Origin: JAMXLO01 sp037201625
GTDB taxonomy: Bacteria > Pseudomonadota > Alphaproteobacteria > Acetobacterales > Acetobacteraceae
DNA: 64,000 nucleotides
NCBI GenBank assembly: GCA_037201625.1
Contig: JBBCGR010000001.1
Location: 700,266-764,265 of the forward strand
Direction of reading: 5' to 3'
The notes under the pieces were generated by a model. It saw only the letters and a list, made by a program, of their open reading frames with translations, did no database searches and was not told the origin of the DNA. The translations under genes were made by a program, and so were the position numbers. This document shows, piece by piece, positions 32,401-40,214 of this stretch (positions within the stretch are counted from its first letter, which is position 1; each line of letters starts with the position of its first letter).

Positions 32401-33375
32401 TCAGTCCACGCGCATGTTCAGGTCCCGCACCAGCCTGCCGTACAGATCATGGTCGTGCCGCGTGCTGGCGGCGAGTTCTGCCGGCGTGCCGGGATTTGGC
32501 CGCAGCGCCAGCTTGAGGAACTGCGCCGCGAGGTCCGGCTCGCGCGCCACCTTGTTCATCTCGGCGGCGAATTTGTCGATGATCGGCTGCGGCGTGCCCG
32601 GCGGCGCATAGACGCCGAACCAGCCGAAGAAGTCGAACTCGGGATACACCTCCTTCAGCACCGGCACGTTGGGAAAGTCGGGATGGCGCTGCCGGTCGAG
32701 CACCGCGAGCAGCCTGCCCTTTCCGCCCGGAATATGCGGCAGCGTGTTCGGGTCGGAATGCACCTGGACGACGCCCGCCAGGAAGTCCGTCAGTGATTCG
32801 CCGCCGCCGCGATATGGGACGTGCAGGATGTCGACCTGCGCGTACAGCTTGAACGCCTCGCAGATCATGTGGCCCTGCGAACCGAGCCCCGCCGTGCCCC
32901 AGCTCAGCTTGCCGGGATTGCTCTTCGCATAGGTGACCAGTTCCTGGACCGAATTGGCCGGGACCGACGGATGCACCGCCAGCAGCAGCGTGCTGTCGGT
33001 GAACTGCGAGACCGGCATGAGGTCCCTGAACACGTCGAACGACAGCTTGCGCAGGTGCGGCACGATGGTGACGCTGAGCGACGGCGTGGCCACGAACGTA
33101 TAGCCGTCGGGTGACGACTTCACCGCGGTCTCCAGGCCGATCGCGCCCGACGCGCCGCCCTTGTTCTCGATGACGAACTGCTGGCCGAGATTGCGCGAGA
33201 GGCGGTCGGCGAACGGACGCATCGCGTTGTCGGTCGATCCGCCCGGGGCGAAATTGACGATGATGCGGACTGGCTTGTTCGGCCAGTTGCCGGCGCCCTG
33301 CGCCAGTGCGGCGGTTGCGAAAATACCCGACAGCGCGATCGCCATCAGGCCCGGCACGAAACGTGATATCGACAT
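32401..33375 (-). CDS. Bug-family (TctC-type) periplasmic binding protein
   Basis: This protein has about 324 residues with a signal peptide (MSISRFVPGLMAIALSGIF, cleaved after ALA near residue 25). It then has the Bug start WPNKPVRIIVNFAPGGSTD, followed by ENKGGASGAIG and HVPYRGGGESLTDFLAGVVQ. These features define the tripartite tricarboxylate transporter receptors, which bind small carboxylates. No TctA or TctB membrane genes are near, so it is an orphan receptor as is common in this group. The ATG at 33375 is preceded by AGGGAGG. A 15-bp repeat array fills its leader. It follows the SDR gene on the same strand. Confidence 0.92.
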   Translation of the reverse strand: MSISRFVPGLMAIALSGIFATAALAQGAGNWPNKPVRIIVNFAPGGSTDNAMRPFADRLSRNLGQQFVIENKGGASGAIGLETAVKSSPDGYTFVATPSLSVTIVPHLRKLSFDVFRDLMPVSQFTDSTLLLAVHPSVPANSVQELVTYAKSNPGKLSWGTAGLGSQGHMICEAFKLYAQVDILHVPYRGGGESLTDFLAGVVQVHSDPNTLPHIPGGKGRLLAVLDRQRHPDFPNVPVLKEVYPEFDFFGWFGVYAPPGTPQPIIDKFAAEMNKVAREPDLAAQFLKLALRPNPGTPAELAASTRHDHDLYGRLVRDLNMRVD

Positions 33376-33399
33376 TGTAGCCTCCCTGTCTTTTTCCGT

Positions 33400-33489
33400 T
33401 TCGGCGTCTTTTCGTTCCGGCTTATTTCGTTGGCTGCTTTCCTTCAGGCTGTTCTTGTTCAGGCTGTCGTAGTTCCGGCCTATTCCGTT
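33400..33489. repeat. Degenerate 15-bp repeat array, six copies
   Basis: Units of 15 bp begin at 33400, 33415, 33430, 33445, 33460 and 33475. They share a (T/C)(T/A/C)(C/G)GGC core and a T-rich end, for example CAGGCTGTTCTTGTT and CAGGCTGTCGTAGTT. The array lies in the 127-bp gap between the SDR stop and the Bug start, so it is in the 5' leader of the Bug transcript if the two are co-transcribed. Confidence 0.6.
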
Positions 33490-33502
33490 CCGGTGGGCGC
33501 GT

Positions 33503-34246
33503 TCAGATCGCGATGGCACCTCCATCCACGTGGATTTCCGACCCGGTGATGTACGACGCTTCGTCGGACGCCAGGAACAGCACGGCATACGCGACCTCAT
33601 CCACCTCGCCCGGGCGGCGCATCGGGATCACGCGCATCCGCTCGGCGCGGATCGCGGGATCGGCGGTGCGGCCCGACGTGCGCATCGCCGGCATGATGCC
33701 GGGATGCACCGAGTTGCAGCGGATCCCGTCCTTTGCGTGCTGCACCGCGACGGACTTGGTCATCAGCCGCACCGCCGCCTTGGAGGCGTTGTACGCCATG
33801 TGCACGTGCTCGCTGCCGATGATGCCGGCGATCGAGGACAGGTTCACGATCGAGCCGCCGCCGTTCGCCCGCATCGCGGCGACGGCGTGCTTGATGCCGT
33901 AGAACACGCCCGTGGCGTTGATCGCCATGATGCGGTGCCAGGCATCGGTGCTGTAGAAGTCCTGTTCGGCGCTGCCCGACACGCCGGCATTGTTTACCAG
34001 CACGTCCAGCCTGCCGAAGCGGGCCATGGTGGTGGCGACCACGGCCGCCCAGTCGTCTTCGCGCGTGACGTCGAGATTCTCGAAGCTGGCGGCAGGGCCG
34101 ATCGCATCGGCCACCTGCCGCCCCTCATGCTCCAGCACATCGGCGATCACGACCGTGGCGCCCTCACGCGCGAACATCCGCGCGGTCGCGGCGCCCATGC
34201 CCGATGCGGCACCGGAAATGATGGCGACCTTGCCGGCCAGTCTCAT
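33503..34246 (-). CDS. Short-chain dehydrogenase/reductase (SDR)
   Basis: This 247-residue classical SDR has the cofactor loop AIISGAASGMGAAT (TGxxxGxG type), the NNAG segment, the catalytic Ser in VNLSSIAG, and YNASKAA giving the Tyr-xxx-Lys pair. The Asp after the second strand (VIADV) suggests NAD rather than NADP. The start at 34246 has GGGAGGA upstream. It is divergent from the TauD-like gene and upstream of the Bug gene. It oxidises or reduces a small alcohol or ketone; the substrate is unknown. Confidence 0.92.
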   Translation of the reverse strand: MRLAGKVAIISGAASGMGAATARMFAREGATVVIADVLEHEGRQVADAIGPAASFENLDVTREDDWAAVVATTMARFGRLDVLVNNAGVSGSAEQDFYSTDAWHRIMAINATGVFYGIKHAVAAMRANGGGSIVNLSSIAGIIGSEHVHMAYNASKAAVRLMTKSVAVQHAKDGIRCNSVHPGIMPAMRTSGRTADPAIRAERMRVIPMRRPGEVDEVAYAVLFLASDEASYITGSEIHVDGGAIAI

Positions 34247-34394
34247 GGCATCCTCCCTTGCTGTATTTTCCCCGACGTTGCCATGCTGGCGGCAGGGACG
34301 GAAGCGGCACCCGGGCCGGCATGGCCACGGCATGGTCTTGACCGTGGATGCGGGCGGGCCGATTGAAAACGGGATGTGTGGAGGAGACAGCAAG

Positions 34395-35414
34395 GTGGCG
34401 CCCTATCGGAACGTGATCACCACGCCGGCGGCGTGGACCAACCGCAGCATCGGCGGCAAGGCCGGCCTGACGCAGCACCTCACGCCGGCGCAGCTTGCCG
34501 CATTCGACGCGGCTCTGGCGCGCACACGGCACAAGGGGCCGCAGGAGGCGACGCGCGACGATTTCGACCATCCGGAGATCGAGGCGCTGGCCGCCGGCCT
34601 GGACGACACGATCCGGCACGGCCGTGGCGCGGTGCTGCTGTCCGGCGTGTCGCGCGCGACGCACAGCGAAGAGGACATGGAGCGCATCTACTGGGGCATC
34701 GGCGTCAGCCTCGGCGAGCCCGCCGTGCAGAGCATGCTCGGCGACCGTCTCGGCCATGTGCAGCACGTGAAGGACGATCCCGTGGCGCGCGGCTACCGCA
34801 GCAACGAGGAACTGACGCCGCACACCGATTCCTATCGGATGGTCGGGCTGATGTGCCTGCAGAAGGCCGAGACCGGCGGGCTGAGCCGGATCGTCAGCAG
34901 CCTGGCGATCCACAACGAACTCATGGCGACCCGGCCGGACCTGCTGGAGGTGCTGTACGAGGGCTATTACTACGCGGTCGCGGAGGCGCAGTTCTCCAGC
35001 AAGCCGGTCACCGACTTCAAGATCCCGGTGTTCTGCTGCATCGACGGCATGGTGAGCTGCAACTTCGTGCGCACGTTCATGCACCAGGCCGCGAAGCTGC
35101 GCGGCGAGCCGCTGCCGCCGAAGCTTGCCGAGGCGATCGACACGATGAATTCGATAGCGGAACGTGACGATGTGGGGATCCAGTTCATGCTGGAGCCCGG
35201 CGAGATGCTGCTGTGGCACAATTTCCAGATGCTGCACGCTCGCGGCGCCTATCAGGACTCGCCGCAGCACACGCGCCATCTGCTGCGGCTGTGGCTCAAG
35301 ATCGAGAACGACCGGCCGATCTGCGACGAGATCCTGGAGCGGGCGAAGATCTACGAGCGCGTGCATCATGAACGCTCCGGCCGCGTGCCGGAGAGCGTGC
35401 TGGCCGGAGCCTGA
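34395..35414 (+). CDS. TauD/TfdA-family 2-oxoglutarate dioxygenase
   Basis: This protein has about 339 residues. The iron ligands are His143 and Asp145 (PHTDSYRMV) and a distal His281 (HNFQMLHARGAY). Arg298 in HLLRLW is the likely 2-oxoglutarate anchor. The GTG start is chosen because GGAGGAG lies 8 bases upstream; an in-frame ATG at 34374 lacks a site. The enzyme couples 2-oxoglutarate decarboxylation to hydroxylation of its substrate, as in taurine or 2,4-D dioxygenases. It precedes two acyl-CoA dehydrogenase genes, with a hairpin (35431-35452) between. The substrate is unknown. Confidence 0.88.
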   Translation: MAPYRNVITTPAAWTNRSIGGKAGLTQHLTPAQLAAFDAALARTRHKGPQEATRDDFDHPEIEALAAGLDDTIRHGRGAVLLSGVSRATHSEEDMERIYWGIGVSLGEPAVQSMLGDRLGHVQHVKDDPVARGYRSNEELTPHTDSYRMVGLMCLQKAETGGLSRIVSSLAIHNELMATRPDLLEVLYEGYYYAVAEAQFSSKPVTDFKIPVFCCIDGMVSCNFVRTFMHQAAKLRGEPLPPKLAEAIDTMNSIAERDDVGIQFMLEPGEMLLWHNFQMLHARGAYQDSPQHTRHLLRLWLKIENDRPICDEILERAKIYERVHHERSGRVPESVLAGA

Positions 35415-35430
35415 CGCGCGCCGACGGTCA

Positions 35431-35452
35431 TGGCCGGCACGGTCCGGCCATG
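35431..35452 (+). terminator. Hairpin after the TauD-like gene
   Basis: ATGGCCGG (35431-35438) pairs perfectly with CCGGCCAT (35445-35452) around a 6-nt loop, 16 bp after the stop codon. A short GTTTTTG run follows at 35476-35482, too far for a classical intrinsic terminator. The same CCGGCCAT motif recurs after other genes (see 39845-39901 and 53862-53917). Confidence 0.45.
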
Positions 35453-35495
35453 CGAGTCTTCTGTTGGGATCAGGCGTTTTTGTTGGGACAGGGTC

Positions 35496-36602
35496 ATGCA
35501 GTTCAGCTTCACTGCCGAGCAGGAGGAGTTCCGCTCCGTCCTGCGTCGGTTCCTCGAGGAGAAGTCGCCGACGACGACGGTGCGGCGGCTGATGGAGACC
35601 GAGGCAGGATGGGACCGTGAGGGCTGGCGCGAACTCAACCAGCAACTCGGCCTGACCGCCGTGCACATCCCCGAGGCCTATGGCGGCCAGGGCTTCGGCT
35701 TCGTCGAGCTTGGCATCGTGCTGGAGGAGATGGGGCGCGCGCTGCTGTGCGCCCCGTATTTCGCCTCCACCGTGCTGGCGGCGACCGCGATCATGAATGC
35801 CGGCACCGAGACGCAGAAGCGCGACCTGCTGCCGGGCATCGCAGCGGGCGACACCATCGCCACGCTCGCCTTCACCGAGCCGAATGGAAGCTGGGATGCC
35901 GATGGCATCGCGATGACGGCGAGTGCCGCGCACAGGCTCGACGGGGTGAAGAGCTTCGTGGTGGACGGCCACACGGCGGACCTGATCGTCGTGGTGGCCA
36001 GGAGCGCGCAGGGTCTGTCGTTCTATACCGTGGCGGGCGATGCGCCGGGCCTCACGCGGCGCGCATTGCAGGTGATGGACCCGACCCGCAAGCTCGCGCG
36101 GCTCGAATTCGCCGGGGTGGCCGCGACGCCGCTCGGCGAGCCGGGCCATGGCGCCGCACCGTTCGCGCGCACCATGATGCAGGCCGCGGTGTGCCTCGCC
36201 AATGAGATGGTGGGCGGCGCGGAGCGGCTGCGCCAGTCGGCGCTGGACTACGCCAATCTGCGGGTGCAGTTCGGCCGCGCCATCGCCTCCTTCCAGTCGA
36301 TGAAGCACAAGCAGGCGGACATGCTGGCGGACGTGGAACTGGCGAAGTCGGCGGCCTATGCGGCGGCATCGGCGGCGGCGGAGGACGATGCCGATCTGCC
36401 GGCGATCGCGTCGCTGGCGAAGGCGTGCGCGTCGGATGCGTATATGCAGACGGCCATACATACGATCCAGATCCACGGCGGCATCGGCTTCACGTGGGAC
36501 AATGACACGCATCTTTGGTTCAAGCGGGCCAAGAGTTCCGAGGTGTTCCTGGGTGATCCGGCGTACCACCGTGAACTGATGATGCGGGCCTGGGGGGAAT
36601 GA
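35496..36602 (+). CDS. Acyl-CoA dehydrogenase, first of a pair
   Basis: This protein has about 368 residues. It starts MQFSFTAEQEEFRSVLRRFL, the usual N-terminal helix of acyl-CoA dehydrogenases. It then has PEAYGGQGFGFVELGIVLEEMG, a LAFTEPNGSW segment in place of the common FALTEP, and a C-terminal HGGIGFTWDNDTHLWFKRAKSSE stretch. The stop overlaps the start of the second acyl-CoA dehydrogenase (ATGA), so the two are coupled and may form a heteromer, as in steroid side-chain degradation. The catalytic Glu was not pinned down. It oxidises an acyl-CoA with FAD. Confidence 0.9.
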   Translation: MQFSFTAEQEEFRSVLRRFLEEKSPTTTVRRLMETEAGWDREGWRELNQQLGLTAVHIPEAYGGQGFGFVELGIVLEEMGRALLCAPYFASTVLAATAIMNAGTETQKRDLLPGIAAGDTIATLAFTEPNGSWDADGIAMTASAAHRLDGVKSFVVDGHTADLIVVVARSAQGLSFYTVAGDAPGLTRRALQVMDPTRKLARLEFAGVAATPLGEPGHGAAPFARTMMQAAVCLANEMVGGAERLRQSALDYANLRVQFGRAIASFQSMKHKQADMLADVELAKSAAYAAASAAAEDDADLPAIASLAKACASDAYMQTAIHTIQIHGGIGFTWDNDTHLWFKRAKSSEVFLGDPAYHRELMMRAWGE

Positions 36603-37861
36603 CGATGAGCGAACCGACCGAGGCCTCGGTCCGTGCCGAGGCGCGCGCGTGGCTGGAGGCGAATTTCGATCCGGACCTTGGGCTGGTGGAGTGGCGCAAC
36701 CGGCTGATCGACAGCGGCTGGGGCGTGCCGTCCTGGCCGAAGGACTGGTTCGGCCGCGCGTTGCCGATGGCGCTCGAGATGGTGGTCGAGGAGGAGATGC
36801 AGCGCATCGGCGCGGTGGGCGTGGCCAAGACCGGCATTCGCCGGCTGGCCGCGGCGACCTTGCTGGTGCACGGCACCGACGCGCAGAAGGCGAAGTGGCT
36901 GCGGCGCAGCCTGACCGGCGAGGACACCTGGTGCCAGTTGTTCTCCGAGCCCGGCTCGGGATCGGACCTGGCCGGTGCCACGACGCGGGCCGAGTTCAAG
37001 GGCAATCGCTGGCTGATCAACGGCCAGAAGGTGTGGACCACGTCCGCGCACCACGCCGACTGGGGGTTGTTACTTGCGCGCACCGACTGGGACAGGCCGA
37101 AGCACCAGGGGCTGTCGTATTTCATCCTGGATATCCACCAGCCCGGCGTGCAGGTGCATCCGCTGCGGCAGATGAACGGGCATGCCTCTTTCAACCAGGT
37201 GTTCTTCACCGACGCCGAGGTGCCGCCGGAGAACCTGCTGTCCGAGGTTGGCCGCGGCTGGGCGGTGGCGACCACGACGCTGATGCACGAGCGGCGCGGC
37301 GCCGATGGGATCCGCACCTGGGGCATGGCCTCCGACCGGCCTGGCCGCGTCTATGAGGAGGAGCGCGCCGAGACCGCCACGGTGATGGAGCCCTACAAGT
37401 GGTATCCGCAGCGGGCCGGGCGGGTCGACCTCGTGCTCGAGCGCGCCAAGGCGACCGGACGCATCGCCGATCCCGTGGTGCGCCAGGAGATCGCCAGGCT
37501 GCTGACGCTGTCGAAGGCGGCGGAATGGACCGCACGGCGGGCGCGGGCGGCGCAGATGCAGGGACGGCCGCAGGGGCCGGAGGGATCGCTGGGCAAGCTG
37601 GTATCCAGCCACGTGGCGCGCGCCGCGGCCCATGTGCACACGCTGATCAGCGGGGCGGACGCGATGCTGACCGGCGAGGACGGGCCGATGGGCGGCGTGA
37701 TCCCCGAGATCCTGGTCAGCGTGCCCGCCGGATCGATCGCCGGCGGGACCGACGAGATCCAGCGCAACATCATCTCGGAGCGCGTGCTGGGGATGCCGAA
37801 GGAGCCGCGCACCGACAACGACCGCCCGTTCCGCGACGTGCCGAAGAACCTGGTCGGGTAG
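36599..37861 (+). CDS. Acyl-CoA dehydrogenase, second of a pair
   Basis: This 420-residue protein is of the FadE-like branch. It has WPKDWFGRALPMALEMVVEEEMQR, then WCQLFSEPGSGSDLAGATTRA, NGQKVWTTSAHHADWGLLLARTD, and late SIAGGTDEIQRNIISERVLGMP. These are the FAD- and substrate-binding blocks of acyl-CoA dehydrogenases. It is coupled to the previous gene and lies upstream of a strong hairpin. A heterodimer with the first protein is likely by analogy with paired ACADs. Chain specificity is unknown. Confidence 0.92.
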   Translation: MTMSEPTEASVRAEARAWLEANFDPDLGLVEWRNRLIDSGWGVPSWPKDWFGRALPMALEMVVEEEMQRIGAVGVAKTGIRRLAAATLLVHGTDAQKAKWLRRSLTGEDTWCQLFSEPGSGSDLAGATTRAEFKGNRWLINGQKVWTTSAHHADWGLLLARTDWDRPKHQGLSYFILDIHQPGVQVHPLRQMNGHASFNQVFFTDAEVPPENLLSEVGRGWAVATTTLMHERRGADGIRTWGMASDRPGRVYEEERAETATVMEPYKWYPQRAGRVDLVLERAKATGRIADPVVRQEIARLLTLSKAAEWTARRARAAQMQGRPQGPEGSLGKLVSSHVARAAAHVHTLISGADAMLTGEDGPMGGVIPEILVSVPAGSIAGGTDEIQRNIISERVLGMPKEPRTDNDRPFRDVPKNLVG

Positions 37862-37895
37862 TTCCGGCGGTCACGCACAGTCCCACGCGTCGTGG

Positions 37896-37930
37896 CCCCG
37901 CGCGTCATGACCAGCGCATGACGCGCGGGG
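37896..37930. terminator. Strong bidirectional hairpin between convergent genes
   Basis: CCCCGCGCGTCATG (37896-37909) pairs perfectly over 14 bp with CATGACGCGCGGGG (37917-37930) around a 7-nt loop. It lies 35 bp after the acyl-CoA dehydrogenase stop and 61 bp beyond the aldolase stop on the other strand. There is no T-run on either side, so it may stall polymerase or protect the 3' ends, serving both genes. Confidence 0.7.
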
Positions 37931-37991
37931 ACGGTCCGCTGACCGGTCAGCCGGCAAGGGCAGGACCCGAGGGACGGGTCCCCTTCCCGCC

Positions 37992-38888
37992 TCAGACCTT
38001 CACGGTCGATGCCTGGAAGATGTCATCGATCGATTTGCCCAGTGCGGCGTTGAACTCCTGGTCGCTCATGCCGTGCGTCAGCCCTTCCACCAGCGCACGC
38101 GAGAAGCTTGCGATCATGCCGTGGTTGGCGGCAAGCCGCTTGCAAGCATCGGCTCTGGTGTAGCCACCGGACAGCGCCACGACGCGGGCGATGCGAGGGT
38201 GCGCGATCAGGCCGGCATAGAGGTCGGGCACGTTCGGGATGGTCAGCTTCAGCATCACCTTGCGACCTTCCGGCACCGCATCGGCATGCTTCGCCAGTTC
38301 CTTGACCAGGATGGCCTCGGCGCCCGCCTTGTCGGGGCTCTTCACCGAAACCTCCGGCTCGATGATCGGCATCAGGCCGTGGCCGGCGATCTGTGCCGCG
38401 ACCTCGAACTGCTGCGCGACGATGGCGGCGATGCCGTCGGGCGACGGCAGGTTGATGACCGAGCGCATCTTGGTGCCGAACACGCCGAGCTTCGCCGCAC
38501 GGGTCAGCAGCGTGTCCAGGCCCGGGATCGGCTTCATCAGGCTGACGCCGCTGTTCTCGGCCTCCAGGCCCTTGTCGACCTTCACGAAGGGCACCACGCC
38601 GCGTTCCTTCCACAGGAAGTCCGGCACCGGCTGGCTGCCGACATGCCCGTCCATGGTGCCTTCGAACAGGATGGCGGCGAGGACCTTGGCGCCGGTGAAC
38701 GCAGGCGCCGTCATGATGCGCACGCGCATCGCGTGCATCAGGCCGAACATCTCGGCATCGCCGCTATAGGCGCTGTCCGGGATGCCGTAGAGGCGCAGCG
38801 CCCCGGGCGTCGAGCCGCCGCTCTGGTCCAGCGCGGCGATGAAGCCGCCCTTGCTGGAGATCTGCGTCATCATCCTGTCACTGTCCAT
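37992..38888 (-). CDS. fda: Class I fructose-bisphosphate aldolase, bacterial Fda type
   Basis: This protein has about 298 residues. It matches the short bacterial class I aldolase nearly end to end: GGFIAALDQSGGSTPGAL near the start, then FEGTMDGHVG, PFVKVDKGLEAENSGVSLMKPI, then PIIEPEVSV and VMLKLTIPNVPDLYAGL, where the Lys is the likely Schiff base. It cleaves fructose 1,6-bisphosphate to dihydroxyacetone phosphate and glyceraldehyde 3-phosphate in the cytosol without metal. The ATG at 38888 is preferred over a GTG at 38897 because GAGGG is then properly spaced. No glycolytic gene lies next to it. Confidence 0.92.
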   Translation of the reverse strand: MDSDRMMTQISSKGGFIAALDQSGGSTPGALRLYGIPDSAYSGDAEMFGLMHAMRVRIMTAPAFTGAKVLAAILFEGTMDGHVGSQPVPDFLWKERGVVPFVKVDKGLEAENSGVSLMKPIPGLDTLLTRAAKLGVFGTKMRSVINLPSPDGIAAIVAQQFEVAAQIAGHGLMPIIEPEVSVKSPDKAGAEAILVKELAKHADAVPEGRKVMLKLTIPNVPDLYAGLIAHPRIARVVALSGGYTRADACKRLAANHGMIASFSRALVEGLTHGMSDQEFNAALGKSIDDIFQASTVKV

Positions 38889-39114
38889 GGTGGTCACCCT
38901 CGCTGTGTCGGCCTGCGGCCAGGGAAGCGCGGGCGACCGCCGGCGGCAAGGGACATCCGTCGCGACCGGCCGATCGCCCGGAAGAATTGCGCGGGACGCC
39001 GGCCGGCGGGGTCACGCCAGGCCGCCGGGCGGAGCGCGCGCCTGCCGGTGCCGCCTAGGCCCTTGCCGATGCTGCTCTTGCCACCGACACTGCGGCCACA
39101 GCCGCACGCGCTGC

Positions 39115-39140
39115 ATCCGGATGACACTGCGTATCCGGAT
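39115..39140. promoter_or_regulatory. Paired ATCCGGAT palindromes
   Basis: The self-complementary octamer ATCCGGAT occurs at 39115-39122 and again at 39133-39140. Repeated half-sites at a fixed spacing suggest binding of a regulator. No matching regulator is encoded nearby, so this is a sequence observation only. Confidence 0.3.
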
Positions 39141-39294
39141 TCCGCTTGGATAGAACCATCCCATCGCATATACATCGCGTGGTGATCCCGCCCGCGGGTC
39201 ACATCGTCCGCGCAGCCCGATGCAGCGACCGCGCTCGCCACCGTGCCAGACGGCAAATTCAATGCAATTTCGAAAGACTGAGGCGACGCCTTCA

Positions 39295-39308
39295 GGAATG
39301 ATCATTCC
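39295..39308. promoter_or_regulatory. Perfect 14-bp palindrome, candidate operator
   Basis: GGAATGATCATTCC is fully self-complementary and lies 58 bp before the start codon of the secreted protein at 39366, where a dimeric repressor or activator could act. Confidence 0.35.
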
Positions 39309-39365
39309 CGAATGGCGTGGGCAGTGGAATCCACGTCGTGTCACTTTCAAGGATCGGAGGAAGGT

Positions 39366-39779
39366 ATGCGACGCGCATCACGAATCATGATGATGGCCGG
39401 AACGATCGTTGCGGGAATTTCCGCCAACGCCGCTGCACTCGAACTCACCCCGGGACGCGTGCTCGCGTTCCACTCGGAGCCGTCCGGCAACTGCCCCGGA
39501 CTCGACTGGCACGTCGTGGTACGGGCTCACAACCAGTTGACCGGGCTGATCGCCTGGAACGACATGCAGGACGTCGTGAGGGTGCATGGCTCGACCGATG
39601 AATCCGGCCGCTTCCAGCTTGCGTTCACCCCGGTGGGCGGAAAGGGCGGGAAGGGCAGCGTCGTCGGCCAGTTCCCCGACCATAACGGCTGGCTGAGCGC
39701 CCGCGTGATGGGCGCCGGCTGCCCGTCGCAGGACGTCAACGTCGAGTGGTTCCGCACGCCGGGCTCCAACAACGGCTGA
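39366..39779 (+). CDS. Small secreted protein with two cysteines
   Basis: This is a 137-residue protein. A basic start (MRRASR) and a hydrophobic stretch IMMMAGTIVAGISANAAA form a signal peptide, probably cleaved at ANA-A near residue 24. The mature part has only two cysteines (SGNCPG and GAGCPS), suggesting one disulfide in the periplasm, and a glycine- and lysine-rich loop GGKGGKG. The start has GGAGG five bases upstream, a strong ribosome site. I do not recognise the family. It stands alone with its own promoter region upstream and a CCGGCCAT-type repeat after it. Confidence 0.75.
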   Translation: MRRASRIMMMAGTIVAGISANAAALELTPGRVLAFHSEPSGNCPGLDWHVVVRAHNQLTGLIAWNDMQDVVRVHGSTDESGRFQLAFTPVGGKGGKGSVVGQFPDHNGWLSARVMGAGCPSQDVNVEWFRTPGSNNG

Positions 39780-39844
39780 CATCAGCCCGCCGACCGTGGC
39801 TCATCGCGTCATGACCGGTAGAGACCGGTCGTCCACGTCCTTGC

Positions 39845-39901
39845 CGCTCGCTGCGACAACAGCCGTGGCTGGCATGGCCAGTCCATGCCATGACGAGATG
39901 G
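39845..39901. repeat. Dispersed post-gene repeat, copy 1
   Basis: This stretch begins CGCTCGCTGCGAC and ends CCATGACGAGATGG and matches 53862-53917 over most of its length. Inside, GGCATGG (39871-39877) pairs with CCATGCC (39883-39889). It follows a gene stop, as does the other copy, and may act as a terminator or REP-like element. Confidence 0.65.
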
Positions 39902-40089
39902 GTTGCGCCGACTGAGATCTGGTTCGGGCACGCTGGCCGACGGTGATTGCCGTCGGCCGGCGTGCTTGGACGATCCCGCTACATTCCGGTCTTGCAATAT
40001 CGAAAATACGGCTGCCGGCCTGCGGGCGATGCGGATTGCCGCGGCACGCCTGGCGCACCCGGCCATCTGCCGGCACGGGCGGGCGAGCC

Positions 40090-40145
40090 TCGCAATTTGC
40101 GAACCATTGCAGAATTTTCGGGGGTGACCAGAGTTTTAGAACTCT
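40090..40145. promoter_or_regulatory. Two palindromes before the AraC-type gene
   Basis: TCGCAATTTGCGA (40090-40102) is a perfect 6+1+6 palindrome. AGAGTT and AACTCT (40130-40135 and 40140-40145) form a second inverted repeat with a 4-nt loop. Both lie 70-125 bp before the start at 40215 and are candidate sites for autoregulation. Confidence 0.35.
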
Positions 40146-40214
40146 TCCTTGGTCCGGCCCGAAGCGACACCATACATCGCCGTCATCCCCCTGCAGGGCT
40201 GAAAGGCCATACGC

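Larger units (their letters stand above)
38889..39365. other. 477-bp divergent intergenic region with palindromes
   Basis: No gene is recognised. Two identical self-complementary ATCCGGAT sites lie at 39115-39122 and 39133-39140, 18 bp apart. A perfect 14-bp palindrome GGAATGATCATTCC lies at 39295-39308, about 58 bp before the secreted-protein start. AAATT and AATTT at 39255-39270 form another small inverted repeat. The right half is AT-richer and should hold the promoter for the secreted protein; the left half should hold that of the aldolase. Confidence 0.5.
39780..40214. other. 435-bp region upstream of the AraC-type regulator
   Basis: No credible gene is seen; short open frames here lack ribosome sites and family features. 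The first 120 bp hold a dispersed repeat with a hairpin (39845-39901). Further right are two palindromes: TCGCAA-T-TTGCGA at 40090-40102 and AGAGTT-TTAG-AACTCT at 40130-40145, both within 130 bp of the regulator start. The region is the likely promoter and control site of the AraC-type gene. Confidence 0.5.

Noticed and set aside
34164..36569. Antisense frame of about 800 codons across the TauD-like and acyl-CoA dehydrogenase genes
   Set aside because: It is an antisense shadow common in GC-rich DNA. The plus-strand genes show clear catalytic motifs; this frame shows none.
39903..40127. Short plus-strand open frame before the AraC-type gene
   Set aside because: No ribosome site, high Arg/Ala content and no neighbour coupling; judged non-coding.
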